The notes under the pieces were generated by a model that searched no databases, was not told the origin of the DNA, and saw only the letters and a program-made list of their open reading frames with translations. 64,000 nucleotides of DNA from Panorpa germanica (lineage: Eukaryota > Arthropoda > Insecta > Mecoptera > Panorpidae): contig OY783203.1 of NCBI GenBank assembly GCA_963678705.1, positions 41,478,347 through 41,542,346 of the forward strand, given 5' to 3'. A program made the translations under genes and the position numbers. Position 1 is the stretch's first letter, and each line of letters starts with the position of its first letter. Below are positions 23,804 to 36,990 of this stretch, in pieces.

Positions 23804-24871
23804 GAACAATAATACATTTTAAGAAAAATAAATCAAAATAAAGAATTTGCAGGCAATAATAGAATAAAATGATTAACAACAATAAAAACTATTAAATAAA
23901 TAGTGCTAACCATTTCAATAATGTTTTAATTGTTTACTAATATAATTCATAAATAATTAGAAATATATGATTATTTTTATTGTAAATATTTTCCAATTAA
24001 CATATTATAATTTTCATATAATTATGAGGATAATTAATTGGAATAGTTAATATTTAAAATAACAGGTAATTATTTTGACAAAAGTTTCTCAAAGTATTAC
24101 AAAGTAAAATGGGTAACTAATTTACTCTATATTTAACGATATTTTAAAAATATCTAATTATATATATTTGTTTAAAGGTGTCTTTATTTATTTATTTCAC
24201 ATTTACCTATTTCACACTGTATTCAAACCTCAAACAGACGGTAAGTATACAGATTTTGCACCAGTTCCACACTGAATACTACACAATATTCGTAAATACG
24301 ATGCTACAAATGCTATTAATATAAGTAACGTGTTTCAATTGTATGAACGAGTACGTGTTCTTGTTTGTTAGCGATGTTTTGTAAGCATTTCTCTATAAGT
24401 GAATGGTAAACAATTCTATTGTATCAACACATTGTGTTTTTATTTAATTAATGAAATAATGATGTACTCGTACAGTAATATCTTTTCATTATGGATCACG
24501 TGTTGGTATAGAAGTAAGAAAATAATTGCCAACGTGAAAATAGAGGGTGTACCGTAAAAACCATTGAAAGCAATGGATAAATTATCAATGTTAAATAAGA
24601 CAAATAAATTAATTAAAATAAACAATATATTTACGAAAACAATAACAAATGAAGAAAGAAAACAGGTATCATTTAAAATGTTAACATAATTGGACGACGA
24701 CATGTAAACATTGCTGTTTAAACAAATAAAATCATAAACGAGAGAAAACAATTATAAAGATTACAAAAATATTGGTAATTATACTTCAATGTATTATGTT
24801 TATGTAAAATGTTTCCTCGAAAATACGAGAATACAAATTTCTATGGCAGAAAAACATTGTCAATTATATAG
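23804..24871. other. AT-rich stretch, no gene seen
   Basis: A 103-codon minus-strand frame at 24440-24751 is rich in F, I, L and N, as expected of chance frames in AT-rich DNA. I do not call it a gene. Confidence 0.5.
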
Positions 24872-25150
24872 AAGATGGCATAGGGGCCGAGATCGTTGAT
24901 GCTAGATGCCACAAAGCTGTGGCTTCGGCTTCGATCCCCGGACCAGAGCTATATTTTCTGGGTTTGGTCGTTATCAAAGTTAAATTGATGATGTGAGAGC
25001 TCACAAATATCATTAACTTATTTGGCAGTGGTGTAGTTCACACATACGAGGCCACGACACCATAAGAATTGCCAACAACAGTAGGAAGTCGTCGGTGATT
25101 GGACTCAGTATCGGAAATAGGCCGACATTAAATAAGATAAATTTAAAAAA
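24872..25150 (+). repeat. tRNA-headed SINE, full-length reference copy
   Basis: About 279 bp and the clearest complete copy. The tRNA-like head contains an A-box region (ataggggccgagatcgttga) and the B box cttcgatccccgg. The core runs through gctatattttctgggtttgg, caaagttaaattgatgatg and tttggcagtggtgtagttca. The distal part reads gaggccacgacaccataaga, gtaggaagtcgtcggtgatt and atcggaaataggccgacatt, then an A/T-rich tail. The head resembles a class II (Ser/Leu-type) tRNA. Such SINEs are transcribed by RNA polymerase III from the internal boxes and moved by a partner LINE; that partner is not identified here. Confidence 0.85.
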
Positions 25151-26008
25151 ATATATTATATAGTATATACAAGAATATATTTAGAAGGGTTATATAATAA
25201 GATTTATATTAATATTAATCCGAAAAAAGATATTAAATGGTTCTAAAGCAATAAAATACTATACAGGATAATTATATATATATTAGGTAACATTTTTTTC
25301 ATAAAATACTTCTTTTTTATTGATTATTACTAGAGAAAAATATAGAAACAAAATTGCAATGACGTGTCACAAGATATCAGGATCAGTGTTTATCAGGATA
25401 TTTATAAAAAAATATTTTATGGTTGGGTTCATTGAGCATGATATTGTGGGCAGGTTACTACGAGATAATGGACTGTCATTTGCGTCTGACAGTTGTTGTC
25501 TGACTGTAGAGCTGTAGTTTTATTTACTAAACGTTAATGCGTTAACTTCGTATGTCCAGCCACAGTCTAAAGAAGGTTATTTCAAACTGTCTTGAGAAGA
25601 AGTTTTCCATTTTTTTGGTATTTTCTTTAGTTATTTTAATTTATTACTATTTATTTGTGTTCAGCAGTGGTGGTGAATTTGCTGCATTCTCTTTTTATAC
25701 CATTCAATTAAATCTAAATGTAACATAGCAGAAACTGTGTTTCCATTTATAGGACCTAACTTGTAGATAAATATTAAGACAATGGCATCAGCTAAATATA
25801 TTGTCACATAGTTCTTCAAAGTGATCATAGCTTCTCTCATTTTGTATAGAGGTGTAGAGAGGTAGGAAGAAAATAGATATATTTGAAGAGGTGAAGGAAG
25901 GGGACAGTGTGAATGAAAACAACTTAGAACCGATTAGATACTTAAGTGCAATAACGGAATTAATTTAGTTTATTGTGCAGATTTATTGAAGTATTTACCA
26001 GGTTACAT
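25151..26008. other. AT-rich stretch, no feature seen
   Basis: No gene or repeat end recognised. Confidence 0.5.
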
Positions 26009-26105
26009 TGTAAAGGTATTATAGAGAATTGATGATGCTCTAATAAATCATAATTAGTTGAACAATTAATAAGTATCTATGATAATTCTCTATAATACCT
26101 TTACA
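26009..26105. repeat. Perfect 22-bp inverted repeat, 97-nt hairpin
   Basis: Bases 26009-26030 (tgtaaaggtattatagagaa and the next two) are the exact reverse complement of 26084-26105, with a 53-nt spacer. A single transcript would fold into a 22-bp stem. It could be a foldback element or a small-RNA precursor. Confidence 0.8.
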
Positions 26106-27233
26106 AATACTAGAGAATATATAATGATCGAAATTCTAGTGCCCAAAGACGATTAATGAAGAAATAAATATGGTAGATAGGTTTAATAGTATTAATATTT
26201 GAAGTGTGGTAGCTATATATGAAATACCAAAATATCAACTTCAATACAGGAACTGGATTATTAATATTGAATTCTAAAGTTGTGCTCAAATCGAAGTAAC
26301 ACTAATATAGAATATGTTTATCTCTTTGATTAGAAGATGTTATAGTAGTTGCTACTTGGTAAGATTTAGAAATGACTGAAGAAGTAATAGTATCACCCTT
26401 AGTTGAACTCAATTAATGTAATCTTATCCGAAACACAAATAATATAGATTGAGAAGATAATCAAGACCACAACTTTCTTCATTACTAAGCTCTACTGTTC
26501 AAAATAGCAATGTCATTTACATTTACCGACATGAAGTAGAAACATACATCTATAAGCATAAAATTTCCGTTCTGACTAGAGCAACATCAACGACATCGTG
26601 CGACAGTTTCAAAGGCCATTAAATAAAGCATTTACAACGTATAAACGTGATATTGGACTAACAACTACACAAAATACTAATACACAGAATGTAGGGACAC
26701 AAATCTATATTTCATTTTAAAAATATTATAGATACAAAAGTAAGCAAGAGCAAATATTGTTGTGTATAAATATCTAATCGGTGTTTTCTTTCTGTCTTTG
26801 TAATGCAAACAACAATGAAACGTTTTATTTTTTTTGTTGTTCCAGAAAAATAAAACATATCCTTGTTGACCCAAAATCCAAAGCTTCATGTTTATCCTCA
26901 TTCCATTCCTTCTTACGAGAATATTACGACTATTTCCATCGGAAGTTGAGCTTATAATATTTTATTTGTTCTGTATTTTCCTGGAAATGTATTCGATTAA
27001 CCCCAAGGGTGTTAGATAAGATGTTAGCAATAACAGTAGACAGAACTTGTGTTTGATAAGATTTAAAAACATTTTTATATTCTGATTATAATATTGAAAA
27101 ATAGCGATTTATTTGTATCTATGTCACACAAAGATATTTCAAGTTGTTATCAATAACAAAACAATTTTAAATCCCATCAAAGACGACCTACATCTGTATA
27201 ACACGTTGTGTGCACGGTGGAACAAAACCGTAT
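26106..27233. other. AT-rich stretch, no feature seen
   Basis: No gene or repeat end recognised. Confidence 0.5.
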
Positions 27234-27473
27234 TTAGGGATCATTCATAAATTACGTCATGCAAATTTCATGGTATTAAACTCACTTCCCTCTTGTCTTA
27301 TGATGTCAAACATTGTAGAGCCCCTGTTTTAACTTCACTTTTCTTTAGACCTAATTTTGTGTTTTGATATTCTTTTTCTTTTTTTGGAAGTCAAATTTTA
27401 GATTAGATGTGATGTTTGGAATCCCACACCCCCTTTAAGTATGATGTACTCATAATTAATGGATGCCACCTAA
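27234..27473. mobile_element. MITE, TTAGG-CATYCATTAATTACGTCA family (copy 3)
   Basis: 240 bp with the best-kept ends of the family. The left reads TTAGGGATCATTCATAAATT; the reverse of the right reads TTAGGTGGCATCCATTAATT. Interior has cttcccTcttgtcttatgat and ccccctttaag blocks. No open frame. Confidence 0.7.
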
Positions 27474-27575
27474 GAAAAACTTCTGGTTGTTCAATTTTAT
27501 CAAATGTCGTTGTCCTAATCTGCGATATGTCATGATTAATAGAACAGGCAGTGTTCTGAAGAGGAATGAGGCGAG

Positions 27576-27731
27576 GTTGTTATCAAAATTAAGTTAATTA
27601 TGTGCTCACGTAATCATAGAAGCGGTGTAGCCCATACATATGGGGCCACGACATTAGAAAAACTGTGAACATAGTAGGAAGTCGTCGTTGATAAAACTCA
27701 GTATCGGAAATAGACATCGAAATTCGTTAAG
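27576..27731 (+). repeat. tRNA-headed SINE copy, 5' truncated
   Basis: Starts in the core (gttgttatcaaaattaagtt), then gaagcggtgtagcccataca, ggggccacgacattag, gtaggaagtcgtcgttgat and cagtatcggaaatag. The last few bases of the family are altered. Confidence 0.8.
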
Positions 27732-30700
27732 CAAAAAACTCTTTTCATTTTTAGCTAATTTTGTTTATAATTTACATATGTGGCAATTAATCTGCGACAA
27801 CAACATTCAACTAATTTGGGACCGAGTATTAAACACACTGGATTATAGTTCTCCATGCGATAAACCTGCTACCAACTACTTCCACGAACAAGAACCCCGA
27901 CCTCAGTAGGTTAGTTGCCTTTGCCTTTGCCTAACATTTTGCGTTGAGCTCAAAGCACTCAAATGATATTTTTAGAACATAATTTCCGCAAACATTTTCA
28001 ACGAAACTTTATTCAAAACATAATAAAAAAAAGAGCAAAACCAGAGATACTCTTAATCTAAGAAAATTATTTTCAACGATGTCGTGACGTACTAAAACAA
28101 CTCTTAGTCTTCAAAGATAAAGGCTCTTTGTCTCTGTGAAATTTAGAAGGTGAATTCGCGTGATCCATTTATCCTGTTTTACGTATTCGGTATTTTAGCA
28201 GTGAAATGTAGGATATAGGACACATACATATATCACTAGGATAAATGGAGAACAAAATATCATTAACAAGACAGATGCTAAAGTAGCAGCAACAGAGCAC
28301 TGTTAATAAATTTTATTAAAATATTCACTTCAACAATATTAATAATAAAAATATTTTCGTTTTCTTTTCGGTTTTACTTTAGAGCGTAGTAATTGTATTA
28401 AGTTTAACCCAATATATAATCTTAATAAGATTTGAAGAGTCTTTCAAAATAATGACAAAGAAGTAAAAATAATTACTACTTACTTTCTTTTAAAATACTA
28501 AATTTTAAAAAGAGATCAAAAGAATATACACGCTTGTATGTATATATACTCGTATATGTATATATAATATATGTATATATGTTACGTTTTATTATTTACC
28601 AAAGTTTAATATAATTCTGTCACATTGTCAATATGTAAAGAAATTATATTTCTTTAGTTGGTACATAGCTGTTTTAGTCGGTAAAACAGTGACTATATAC
28701 TCATGGACTCCATAGATGACGTTCTGAGGAATAAAGGCCAACACAGTTGATATTTTGAATTGACAGAACTCACTGTGCATATTGTTAAGTTTATATAAAA
28801 TAAGATAAAAAGGAATTGATAACTTAAATAACTTTACAACTTAAATAATAACTTTAAATGTCGTTTCTTTGACTTCAGGTAGGATAGTATGAATTAAATT
28901 AAACAGTGTAATTATTATAATGTGTATGTAAATTACTAAAATAAAAGTCTTTGATTTCAGAGCGACACATAAGTTTGATTAAAAATGTACAATTCCTAAT
29001 AAAATTGGAGATATTGTCTTATAAAACAACATTTTAAGTTTATTATTCAAATTGTCAATTCCTTTCAAATAATAAATTCAAAAGACATTAATTTCTTTTA
29101 CTACGATATTAATTTAATATATAAAATATAATTTTGCATAAAAGGCCTTATAGACTTCAGAAAACATACATTAATATCGAACGATAACTTTTGTTATGTA
29201 ATCTCACATTATATTTACCTAACTTTTTAAAATTAAGTAAATTTAAGATATACGAAACTGTGTTTAGCGGGTTTTGTATACAGAACTGTATTAACTTTTA
29301 AAAGGACCCTAAAAAATAAAAATGTTATTTCATTTTGGTTCTTCTTTACGGTTAACGACACCATTTCACACCAACATTTATTGAAATTAACGTCGGTCTA
29401 TTTACAATACTATTCCTATACACTGGCGACTTTTTATTATTTTGGTCGTTTTAATAGCATCAAAAGTGACCGAAAGGGTCACTGTACCGTCTGTGTATTT
29501 CTCTAAAATATTATGTTTTTCTCGTAATGGATTTTGTTTCAGTGGTATTTTTGATAAAATTTTATTGTTAATATTTCAATAGACTGATATATTATAAATA
29601 ATAAATTCGCTACACATTTGCTGATTTTGTGATACCCATACTACGTACGATACTGTATTGTACTCGTATTTTATTACTTCAGATTTTCAAACGTCACTAT
29701 TCATTGATAATACATTATTAAATCTAAAACTGATAAGACGATACAAATAAGAATCTGTCTGTAATTATTTCACACATATCTGTATTTAATTATTGGAATC
29801 TATAACATACTCTACTAATTATATAACTAGTATTGGAAATATATCGATATTAAATAAAATAAAAGAAAACTGATGAAAATTATATTCTTTTAATACAAAA
29901 CACATTCTTATTTGACGAAAGATCAATTAGCTTAAATCACTTTTATTCTAACTTGCCACAAGCTAATTTCAAAGTACATTTTTTTACTTCTTGTATAGAA
30001 ATTATCTTACAGAGGAATTTTTTCAACTTGTGTGCTTATGTTTGGTGTAAAACATTAATGCTCTCGGCCACTGTGTTACCATTAACAAATGTTACGTGTT
30101 ACGGATGAAAGACAAACGTTCACAAACCTAAAATTATTTTGAAAATTTGGTCAGTGAGGACTCTTAGCTAACATCAATGTTTTAAAACAGATTCGTTGCT
30201 TAAAGAATTAGAAATGGTTATCATCTCTATAATGCTTTGATCCCTATCCGTATCCGTATTATTTAAATTAGTCTAATGTCTTATTCATGTACTCCAACTC
30301 ATCTTATCGTTGATAAACTTCTACTCTTGTTAGTTTGACGTTTTCACTTGATACACCGTATTTAAGATGAAAGGAATCCATTAAATCACACGCTAAATAT
30401 ATCATTTTATATCCTTATCCAATTTTCGTTAAGTGAAATATTAGCTTGAACTTTGTAACATATAATGTTAGTTTAATACATTAGGTACACATCCTCCGCA
30501 TTTTGTACATAAAACATGTACTTTAACCTATAGTTAGACCACATATTAGTTTTAGTTTAAATCACTTAATATACTTGTAACTTTGAAACTTGCATAGTTT
30601 GTATAGGTCTTCTATATAAACAAAATATAGATATGGTTATTGAATACTTGTTTTGAAATAAATCTGAATCTATTATGACAGAACAAGTGGATTTTACGGA

Positions 30701-30825
30701 ACGATCACTGCAGTTTGTTTTATGTTTCACTCACACTTATTAAAATGTAATGAGTCTGACTGAAACGAATAGATCATACGATTATAATGAAGACAGTGAG
30801 GTCATTATTTGTTTATTGTAATAAA
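27732..30825. other. AT-rich stretch with one SINE tail remnant
   Basis: No gene seen. TA-rich simple sequence lies at 28540-28585. A short minus-strand SINE 3' remnant (taaattaacgtcggtcta-like) is at about 29380-29430. Confidence 0.45.
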
Positions 30826-30998
30826 CAGACTGCGAAGTAGCTGAGAGCATTTATGCTAGATCCAGACTGCTATGTCTTTAACCAGCGCTATATTTTCTGG
30901 GTTTTGTTGTTTCCAAATTTAAATTGATTATTTGTTCGCATAATGATAAATATGACATAGACATAAATTGAAAATTGGCCGACGATATATAAATAACA
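30826..30998 (+). repeat. tRNA-headed SINE copy, B box and middle deleted
   Basis: Head cagactgcgaagtagctgag and ccagactgctatgtcttta join ccagcgctatattttctggg directly, with the B box missing. The middle is also short before the tail attggccgacgatatataaa. Confidence 0.75.
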
Positions 30999-33811
30999 TC
31001 AATTCTGTGATGTTCATTTTTTTGTTTCGGATATGTATACAGCTTATGGAGAACTGCAACTGATGATCGAAAACCTTATCCTGAACCCAAAGGATTATTG
31101 GAACTGATTGGGGATTTGAACTGTCATGAAAATGACAAAAATTTGGTTATAATATAGTTGAAAGAACGTTCTTGTAAAATAAAAGCATTTTACTATTTTA
31201 CTCAAGGACAAAATTGAAAATTAAAAGAAATTTAACATTCATGTAGCACATAAATTGACAATTTGTTACATTTCTCCTTTTGAATAATATTTTTGTTACA
31301 TAGTTATTCGTATATACAAAAATATTATTATTTTTTTTTTTAACTTTGTACTATTTATATAAATAATATCTGTATTATCATAACAATTTCTAATACATAT
31401 TAAAATATTTTCATATTATCTTATTGAACCGAGCAAGCATTAAATAAAAATATAATTGTAATTTGACAAGTTCAAGTTTAAAAAAAATTGTTATTAGTTT
31501 AATAGTTATTTGATAATATAGATATGCTAGACGTATAAACACATAATCATATTATATTAATAAATAAATCAGTGTTCAATTTTTTTTAATATTATCAAAA
31601 AAAGAAAAACAAACATTAAATTTAAATAATGTTGTAGGTTATGTTAAGGAAAAGTATCAGTTTAGTGGCAAGTAAAATCATAAACAAAATAATAAATTAT
31701 ATTTTATATACATGGGTGTCTGCAGGAAATTTGTAGAGGGGGGAGGAAAGCAACTACATTCCATTATATTTTGTGTATATTTAGCAAAGATTTTATTTTA
31801 TTTTGTATTGATATTTGTACTAATTAGGGCTGTTCCTACCTGTTTTAGTAACATCTGCCAAAAGACAAATGCCGCACCACAATTGCCCTCCAGCTTATAT
31901 AAAATTATCTGTTCTTTTTTTTGTGTTCCACGTAAAATTTATTTTATCTAGTCACAATTTTTTTAGTTTACCGCCCTTCTGCATTACAGAAACTCCCGAC
32001 CCTTAAGCACGACCCCGAAACTGATGCTAACATTTTACTTGGTATTTCTAACTTTCAATTGCTAGTAAAGTGAAGTCTTCTTTAATAAAATCGCATTAGA
32101 TTTAGTGGAAGGATGAAAACATAACCAATTACTAACAATCATGAGTAGCTTTGGAGATATATTTCTCGAGAAGTACACCGAATAATCTATAAACCTAATT
32201 ATTCGTACTTATTTTCAACGAAACAACTGAATGGTCGAAAATGATTATCATTTTATTTATAGCCTAGAACAGTATAGTAAGGAAAAGTGTAATAGAAATA
32301 GAGAAACTAAGAAAGAATTATTCAAGATATTCCAAAACAGAGTCACGATTCACCTTTGGTCAATTCCCTAAATGTTTAACAACAAATGATCACAATTAAA
32401 TTAACAATGTTGTTGTTAGATTGGTAGAGATTTTCATTAATTTATGGAATAAAAGTTACTGACAACATTTTTGATCGTTAAAAGTAAGTTTAGATAATAA
32501 TAAATTTGGGAATTCGGTAAAGGTATTAGAAATTCTAGTGGCGTAATGTTATACCAGAGAAGTTTTGAAAATAAGTGCCAATTAAATTGGAATTAGAATG
32601 AAACGTATAAAATGATGATTTGGGAGAATACAAACATATATTTTAGAAGTTTTTTTGATAATAAAATATTTAAACGGAAACGTTTGACAGGACAATTTCG
32701 GATATAAATCCCAGTTTTTAAAATGATATCGTTGCAGTTTCGGGAATTTACGTACCCAATAACAACATTCCGTGAAAGGTAATAATCTCATAAAAATATC
32801 TGTGTCATTGTGTAATAATTAAGACACAAACATCCACGTCGACATTTCGATCTACCGATTTCGGATGTTATGTGGAGACCGTTAAGTACTTCAAGCACTT
32901 GACAACTAAGATACGTAAAGTAAATTATTTTCTTCAAAACATTCGAGTGGTTGTCTTGTGTAATCAAATGGCATTGACTGATGGTTTGGATGATAAAATC
33001 ATCTATTGATATTATCAGCCAATATATAATATATTACATTAATAGACAATTGCATGTACTAGTCAAATTAATTAACACAATAAAATGTATTTATATATTT
33101 CACCAGATGGTTAAATTGATTGGAGTGTTAGTTTGATTCTTCTGTTAGTTTTTGTTTCTGGTGGTTATGGGTGTGATAATATTAGTGGGGTCAACGATAT
33201 TCTTAAGATCAGCTGTGTTTGTGCGTAGTATGTGTGATCATGTGACCGCAATTCGCGGATGCAACAAGGCTGCACCAAGCGAACCACAAGCCGTAAGCCA
33301 CTGACCTTCGCAAATATTGTTTTGCTGAATGCACAGTGCACAGTGCACAGTCAGTCTTGTACGCACACAGTTTGCATGTATGATGCAGCAGGTGAAAATA
33401 AAAACAAAAGCAAATGATTGTTTTGTTCAGAGACCGTGTGTTTAGGTTTCACACATCCCACTAAAGAAGTGCAATCTACACTTCTACGAATACCGCATAA
33501 AACGCACCGCGGATTAGCGAGAGTGAAATAGTATGTGGCATAACTGTCAAAAGATTGTTTGGTTACGTGAGATATGGGTGACACAGAAACGCGGGAGAAC
33601 TAAATAGTTTACTAGAGATATTTGACAGCGTTGTATAGCTACAGCATTCGAGTATTTCAACAAATACATAGATTCGTAATTTGTGCAGTTGCCAAGGCTT
33701 GTGAAATGTTATACAACGTCAAAAGATTTCGTATAGCGGTATGGCCCTTATAAAATTATACATAAATATTATTATAATTAAAAAAATTAAATATTAAAAA
33801 TAAAAACTTAC
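30999..33811. other. AT-rich stretch with a possible transposon end and a GC-richer part
   Basis: At 31709 catgggtgtctgcagg resembles the end at 15846; a boundary was not found. From about 33130 the DNA is GC-richer, with three CACAGTG-type units at about 33331-33351. No coding frame I would defend. Confidence 0.4.
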
Positions 33812-33859
33812 TCTACTAATTTTTCGAAGTCTCGGCTTAGTAGTGGAAGATTTAGACAT
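33812..33859 (-). CDS. Candidate first coding exon of an unidentified gene
   Basis: On the minus strand an ATG at 33859-33857 opens 16 codons (MSKSSTTKPRLRKISR) that end exactly at a consensus donor, GTAAGT, at 33811-33806, in phase 0. The peptide is basic and Ser/Thr-rich, as are many N-termini. The upstream DNA carries a TATCGATA motif at 34028-34035. No matching acceptor or second exon could be identified, and the function is unknown. A donor and a short open frame can coincide by chance, so this is only a lead. Confidence 0.3.
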
Positions 33860-34027
33860 TTTTATTTAAAGGAACACAAAGAATATTATTTATTAGTATA
33901 TTTAATAAAAATCACAAATATTCACTAATAAGGCTGTCACTAAAAAAATTAAGAAAAATGAAAAACGCGACGACAGCGATCTGTTCTATATGACAGTCGA
34001 AGCAAAAAGATATGACAATCGTAAATA

Positions 34028-34035
34028 TATCGATA
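34028..34035. promoter_or_regulatory. TATCGATA, DRE-type promoter motif
   Basis: The palindrome TATCGATA is the core of the DNA replication-related element found near insect housekeeping promoters. It lies about 170 bp above the candidate minus-strand ATG at 33859. Eight bases alone are weak evidence. Confidence 0.35.
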
Positions 34036-35011
34036 GCAAAAACCAAAATTTGTCTTATCACTTAATAAAGTGAAGATCTTATCACTCGAAGCACTTCACA
34101 ACGTGAATGACAATTCAATGATCGCTGTCGAGAAGTATATGGTATCGACACTGGGCGACCTCCCCCCCACTTTAGATAAATGTCAGAACTCAGGTCATCT
34201 TGATCAGCTGGTAGATGGGAGATTCTGATTCTGATTCTGATTCTGACAGGACCTGATTGTAAGCATGCGTCGCCGAACGTCGTCGTCCCATGCAAAACGA
34301 AACACCACTTTTCCAGGAACTTCAACCAATTTCTTAAGAGTATGTTTGTGTTTTTAAGGTAAGAGGTGGAGCTTGTACATCGCAATCGCACACTTGTTTA
34401 CATCTAATACGCGCATGGTTTATATTCAGTATAATTAATTGACACTGTTAATAACTTATTACACTATTAAATTGTTTACAAACAGTTTTATTTTTATTAT
34501 TCGTTATTTATTTCAATTACAACAAAGGTTTTAATAATGCTGAGTCTCACTAAATACGTACGTATACTATTATATATTAAATTAACATGTACAAAAAACA
34601 GCTGGCAGCGACAAAGTATGTAGCGACTTTAGCAACAGTTCGAAAACACTGAATGTTGAATGCTAAATTATTTTGATGTAATAGGCCAGAGCTCTGCGTG
34701 CACGTTCGGCGTCGTGAGTCAGTTCCCCCTTTCCTTCTATCCTCGCGGGCCCCCGCGACCACCGCAACCAATGCCAGCGGCACCCATAGTGATGTGATTT
34801 GTCTGATAACTTGTCATTGTTCGAATGTTTATAAACTATTATAATTTTGCAGTAAATATTGCATTTAATATTGCATCTCCCAATAGATATAACAAACAGT
34901 TGAACTATACACTATTTGTTTTTAATAAAGCAAACAAAACACAACGACCAAATGTTTTTCTATAGACTACTTAGAAAGTATAACAAAGAAGAGGCAATGA
35001 CTAACATAATT
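34036..35011. other. GC-richer stretch with a hexamer repeat
   Basis: Four units of GATTCT lie at 34221-34244. Frames on both strands overlap here and none is clearly coding. A second GC-rich patch is at 34680-34790. This could be promoter-proximal DNA of the candidate gene at 33859. Confidence 0.35.
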
Positions 35012-35243
35012 GACTGCATAGTGATCGAGAGCATTTGTGCTTGACGTCAGACTGCTGTGTATTCGGGTTCGATCCCGGGAGCAGTACTTTATTCCTTGGC
35101 TTTGGAAGTGTTCATAATTTATTTGATTATGTGCTTGTATTATCATATACTTATTATGTAGCGGTGTAGCTCACATATAAGAGGCCATGACACCATAAAA
35201 TCACCAGCATAGTAGTTAAATATATTAAATACATAAATAAATC
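35012..35243 (+). repeat. tRNA-headed SINE copy, nearly full length
   Basis: Head gactgcatagtgatcgagag and gtcagactgctgtgtattcg with a textbook B box gggttcgatcccggg. Then tgtagcggtgtagctcacat and gaggccatgacaccataaaa. The segment before the tail is deleted. Confidence 0.85.
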
Positions 35244-36332
35244 ATTATCAAATGGATTAATATTTATTTACATTTTGCATAACAGGACAATAACAATTTA
35301 TCGCCAAATACGATTTGTTTAGTCTTTTTAATTCTTGAATACAAATTAATTTAAGTATTACTCATTAAATTTATTTTTGTAACAAATAAAAAGCACTTAC
35401 GACTTCTTTTTTGACATGTGTTCAATTTATTCATTTTCTACTAAATTTATAAATAACTTAAATTGTCCATTTTATTTGACACTTAAAAAAATTACGAATA
35501 TTTTATTTGTGAATAGCAGCAACTCGTACACATGGGCAAATGATAGCGTTAGTTACGTTAAAATTTAACATTTTCGTGTGTTTTAGTTATCCGAAAGTTA
35601 CAAGAAAGATTGTGACTGGATAAAATGAGATGCAATTCTTGACATGGCACTTGATCATTATTACAAAAAATGTTTTTAGTTAATTTAGTGTTTTTTAGTA
35701 ATAAAATATGGAACACAAAAACAAGAACGTTTTTTTAAATGAAGAGCAATAAAAACAAATGCGCAATACAGAATTACGACGGTGCCGAATTATTGAATTT
35801 CCGAATTATCGGATGTCAACATAGTTTTGACGGGAATTCCATAGATAAATCACTTTAGATAAAAATATGAACGACCGAATGATGTATTTTGATACATGAT
35901 ATAAATATCACTGAGATATTTAATATCCGAAAAGTATTTCATCATTCTAGCAAGTGCGAAGATGAAGGAAAAGGTTCACATTCGGTCGACTTAAACCCAC
36001 TTTAAAATTGCAACAACAAGATATTTTTTTTAATTGGGAAAATAGTGGCGTATTATTGAGGCCAAATTATCGAGGTTCTTTCGTATATGCTTTAGGTCTA
36101 AACAATGAAACGAACTGAATAATTTCGGATTTAGTTCTGTGTTCAAATTGAGTGCAAATTGAAGGCAACATTTTTAACTTAATAGAAAACGCCATTGATG
36201 TGACGTAGCCTGTGTCCTATTAATTTCTCGTGTGTCAGTATGTGTGAGTACAAAACGTAATTTACGAGTATTTCACTGCATTTATGTTTCTAAAAACAAT
36301 TAAGCCGATTAGACCTTGGTTTAAGCCTGACT
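35244..36332. other. AT-rich stretch, no feature seen
   Basis: No gene or repeat end recognised. Confidence 0.5.
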
Positions 36333-36498
36333 ACTAGGTTTATTCTTATCAAAGTTAAATTGATTATGTGCTCATAAGTTAAGATGATACATTTCCGGAC
36401 TAGCGTTATAATTTTCTGGATTTAGTTGTTAACAAGCAAAATTGATTATATATATACATAATTATAAACTTGTTAGTCAGCGGTGTAGTACATATATC
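36333..36498 (+). repeat. Two SINE core fragments in tandem
   Basis: 36333-36384 holds ttcttatcaaagttaaattg and attatgtgctcataa; 36393-36498 restarts earlier in the element (tccggactagcgttataatt) and runs to gtcagcggtgtagtacatat. Neither has a head or a tail. Confidence 0.65.
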
Positions 36499-36825
36499 CT
36501 CAAATGACGAATATAGTTTCTCACTATAAATTTTTGCTTCTATCGTAGAATCTCTAGTGCCACTAGTGACAGATAGTCACAGTTTGTAGGTTATGTTATT
36601 TAAGTATGTAGAATATAAACATACATACAGATTTATTTTTTTAAATTTGACTAAAACTAAAATTTATATTAAATTAAACCGTAGCTGGGAATGACACTTA
36701 AGTCGCTGATGAACTGTTTTATGAATACATATTTTTTAAATTAAAAACTAAAGAATTTACCAAATTGCATAATATCGACGTATCTATGATTTTACAAATG
36801 ATAAATATTATTATTTTAACAATTA

Positions 36826-36990
36826 TAGCCGAGAGTGTTCAAGCTTAACACCAGCTGCGATTTCTTCGAGTTTGATTCCCAGATCAGTATTATATTTCCT
36901 AGCTTTAGTTCTTGCTTCATTTTAATTTATTATATGCAATATACATCATAAATGTATTAAGCAGTGCTACTGGTAAATAAATAAATTCTT
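36826..36990 (+). repeat. tRNA-headed SINE copy, old, tail lost
   Basis: Diverged head atagccgagagtgttcaagc and B-box-like gagtttgattcccagatcag, then a short core ending in ttaagcagtgctact and an A/T tail. Confidence 0.6.

Noticed and set aside
24440..24751. 103-codon membrane-like protein
   Set aside because: Hydrophobic composition is what AT-rich DNA gives by chance; there is no start context, splice signal or promoter.
24872..24950. Functional tRNA gene (also at every other SINE head)
   Set aside because: A and B boxes are present, but the acceptor stem does not close, and the head continues into the shared SINE body. These are tRNA-derived SINE heads.
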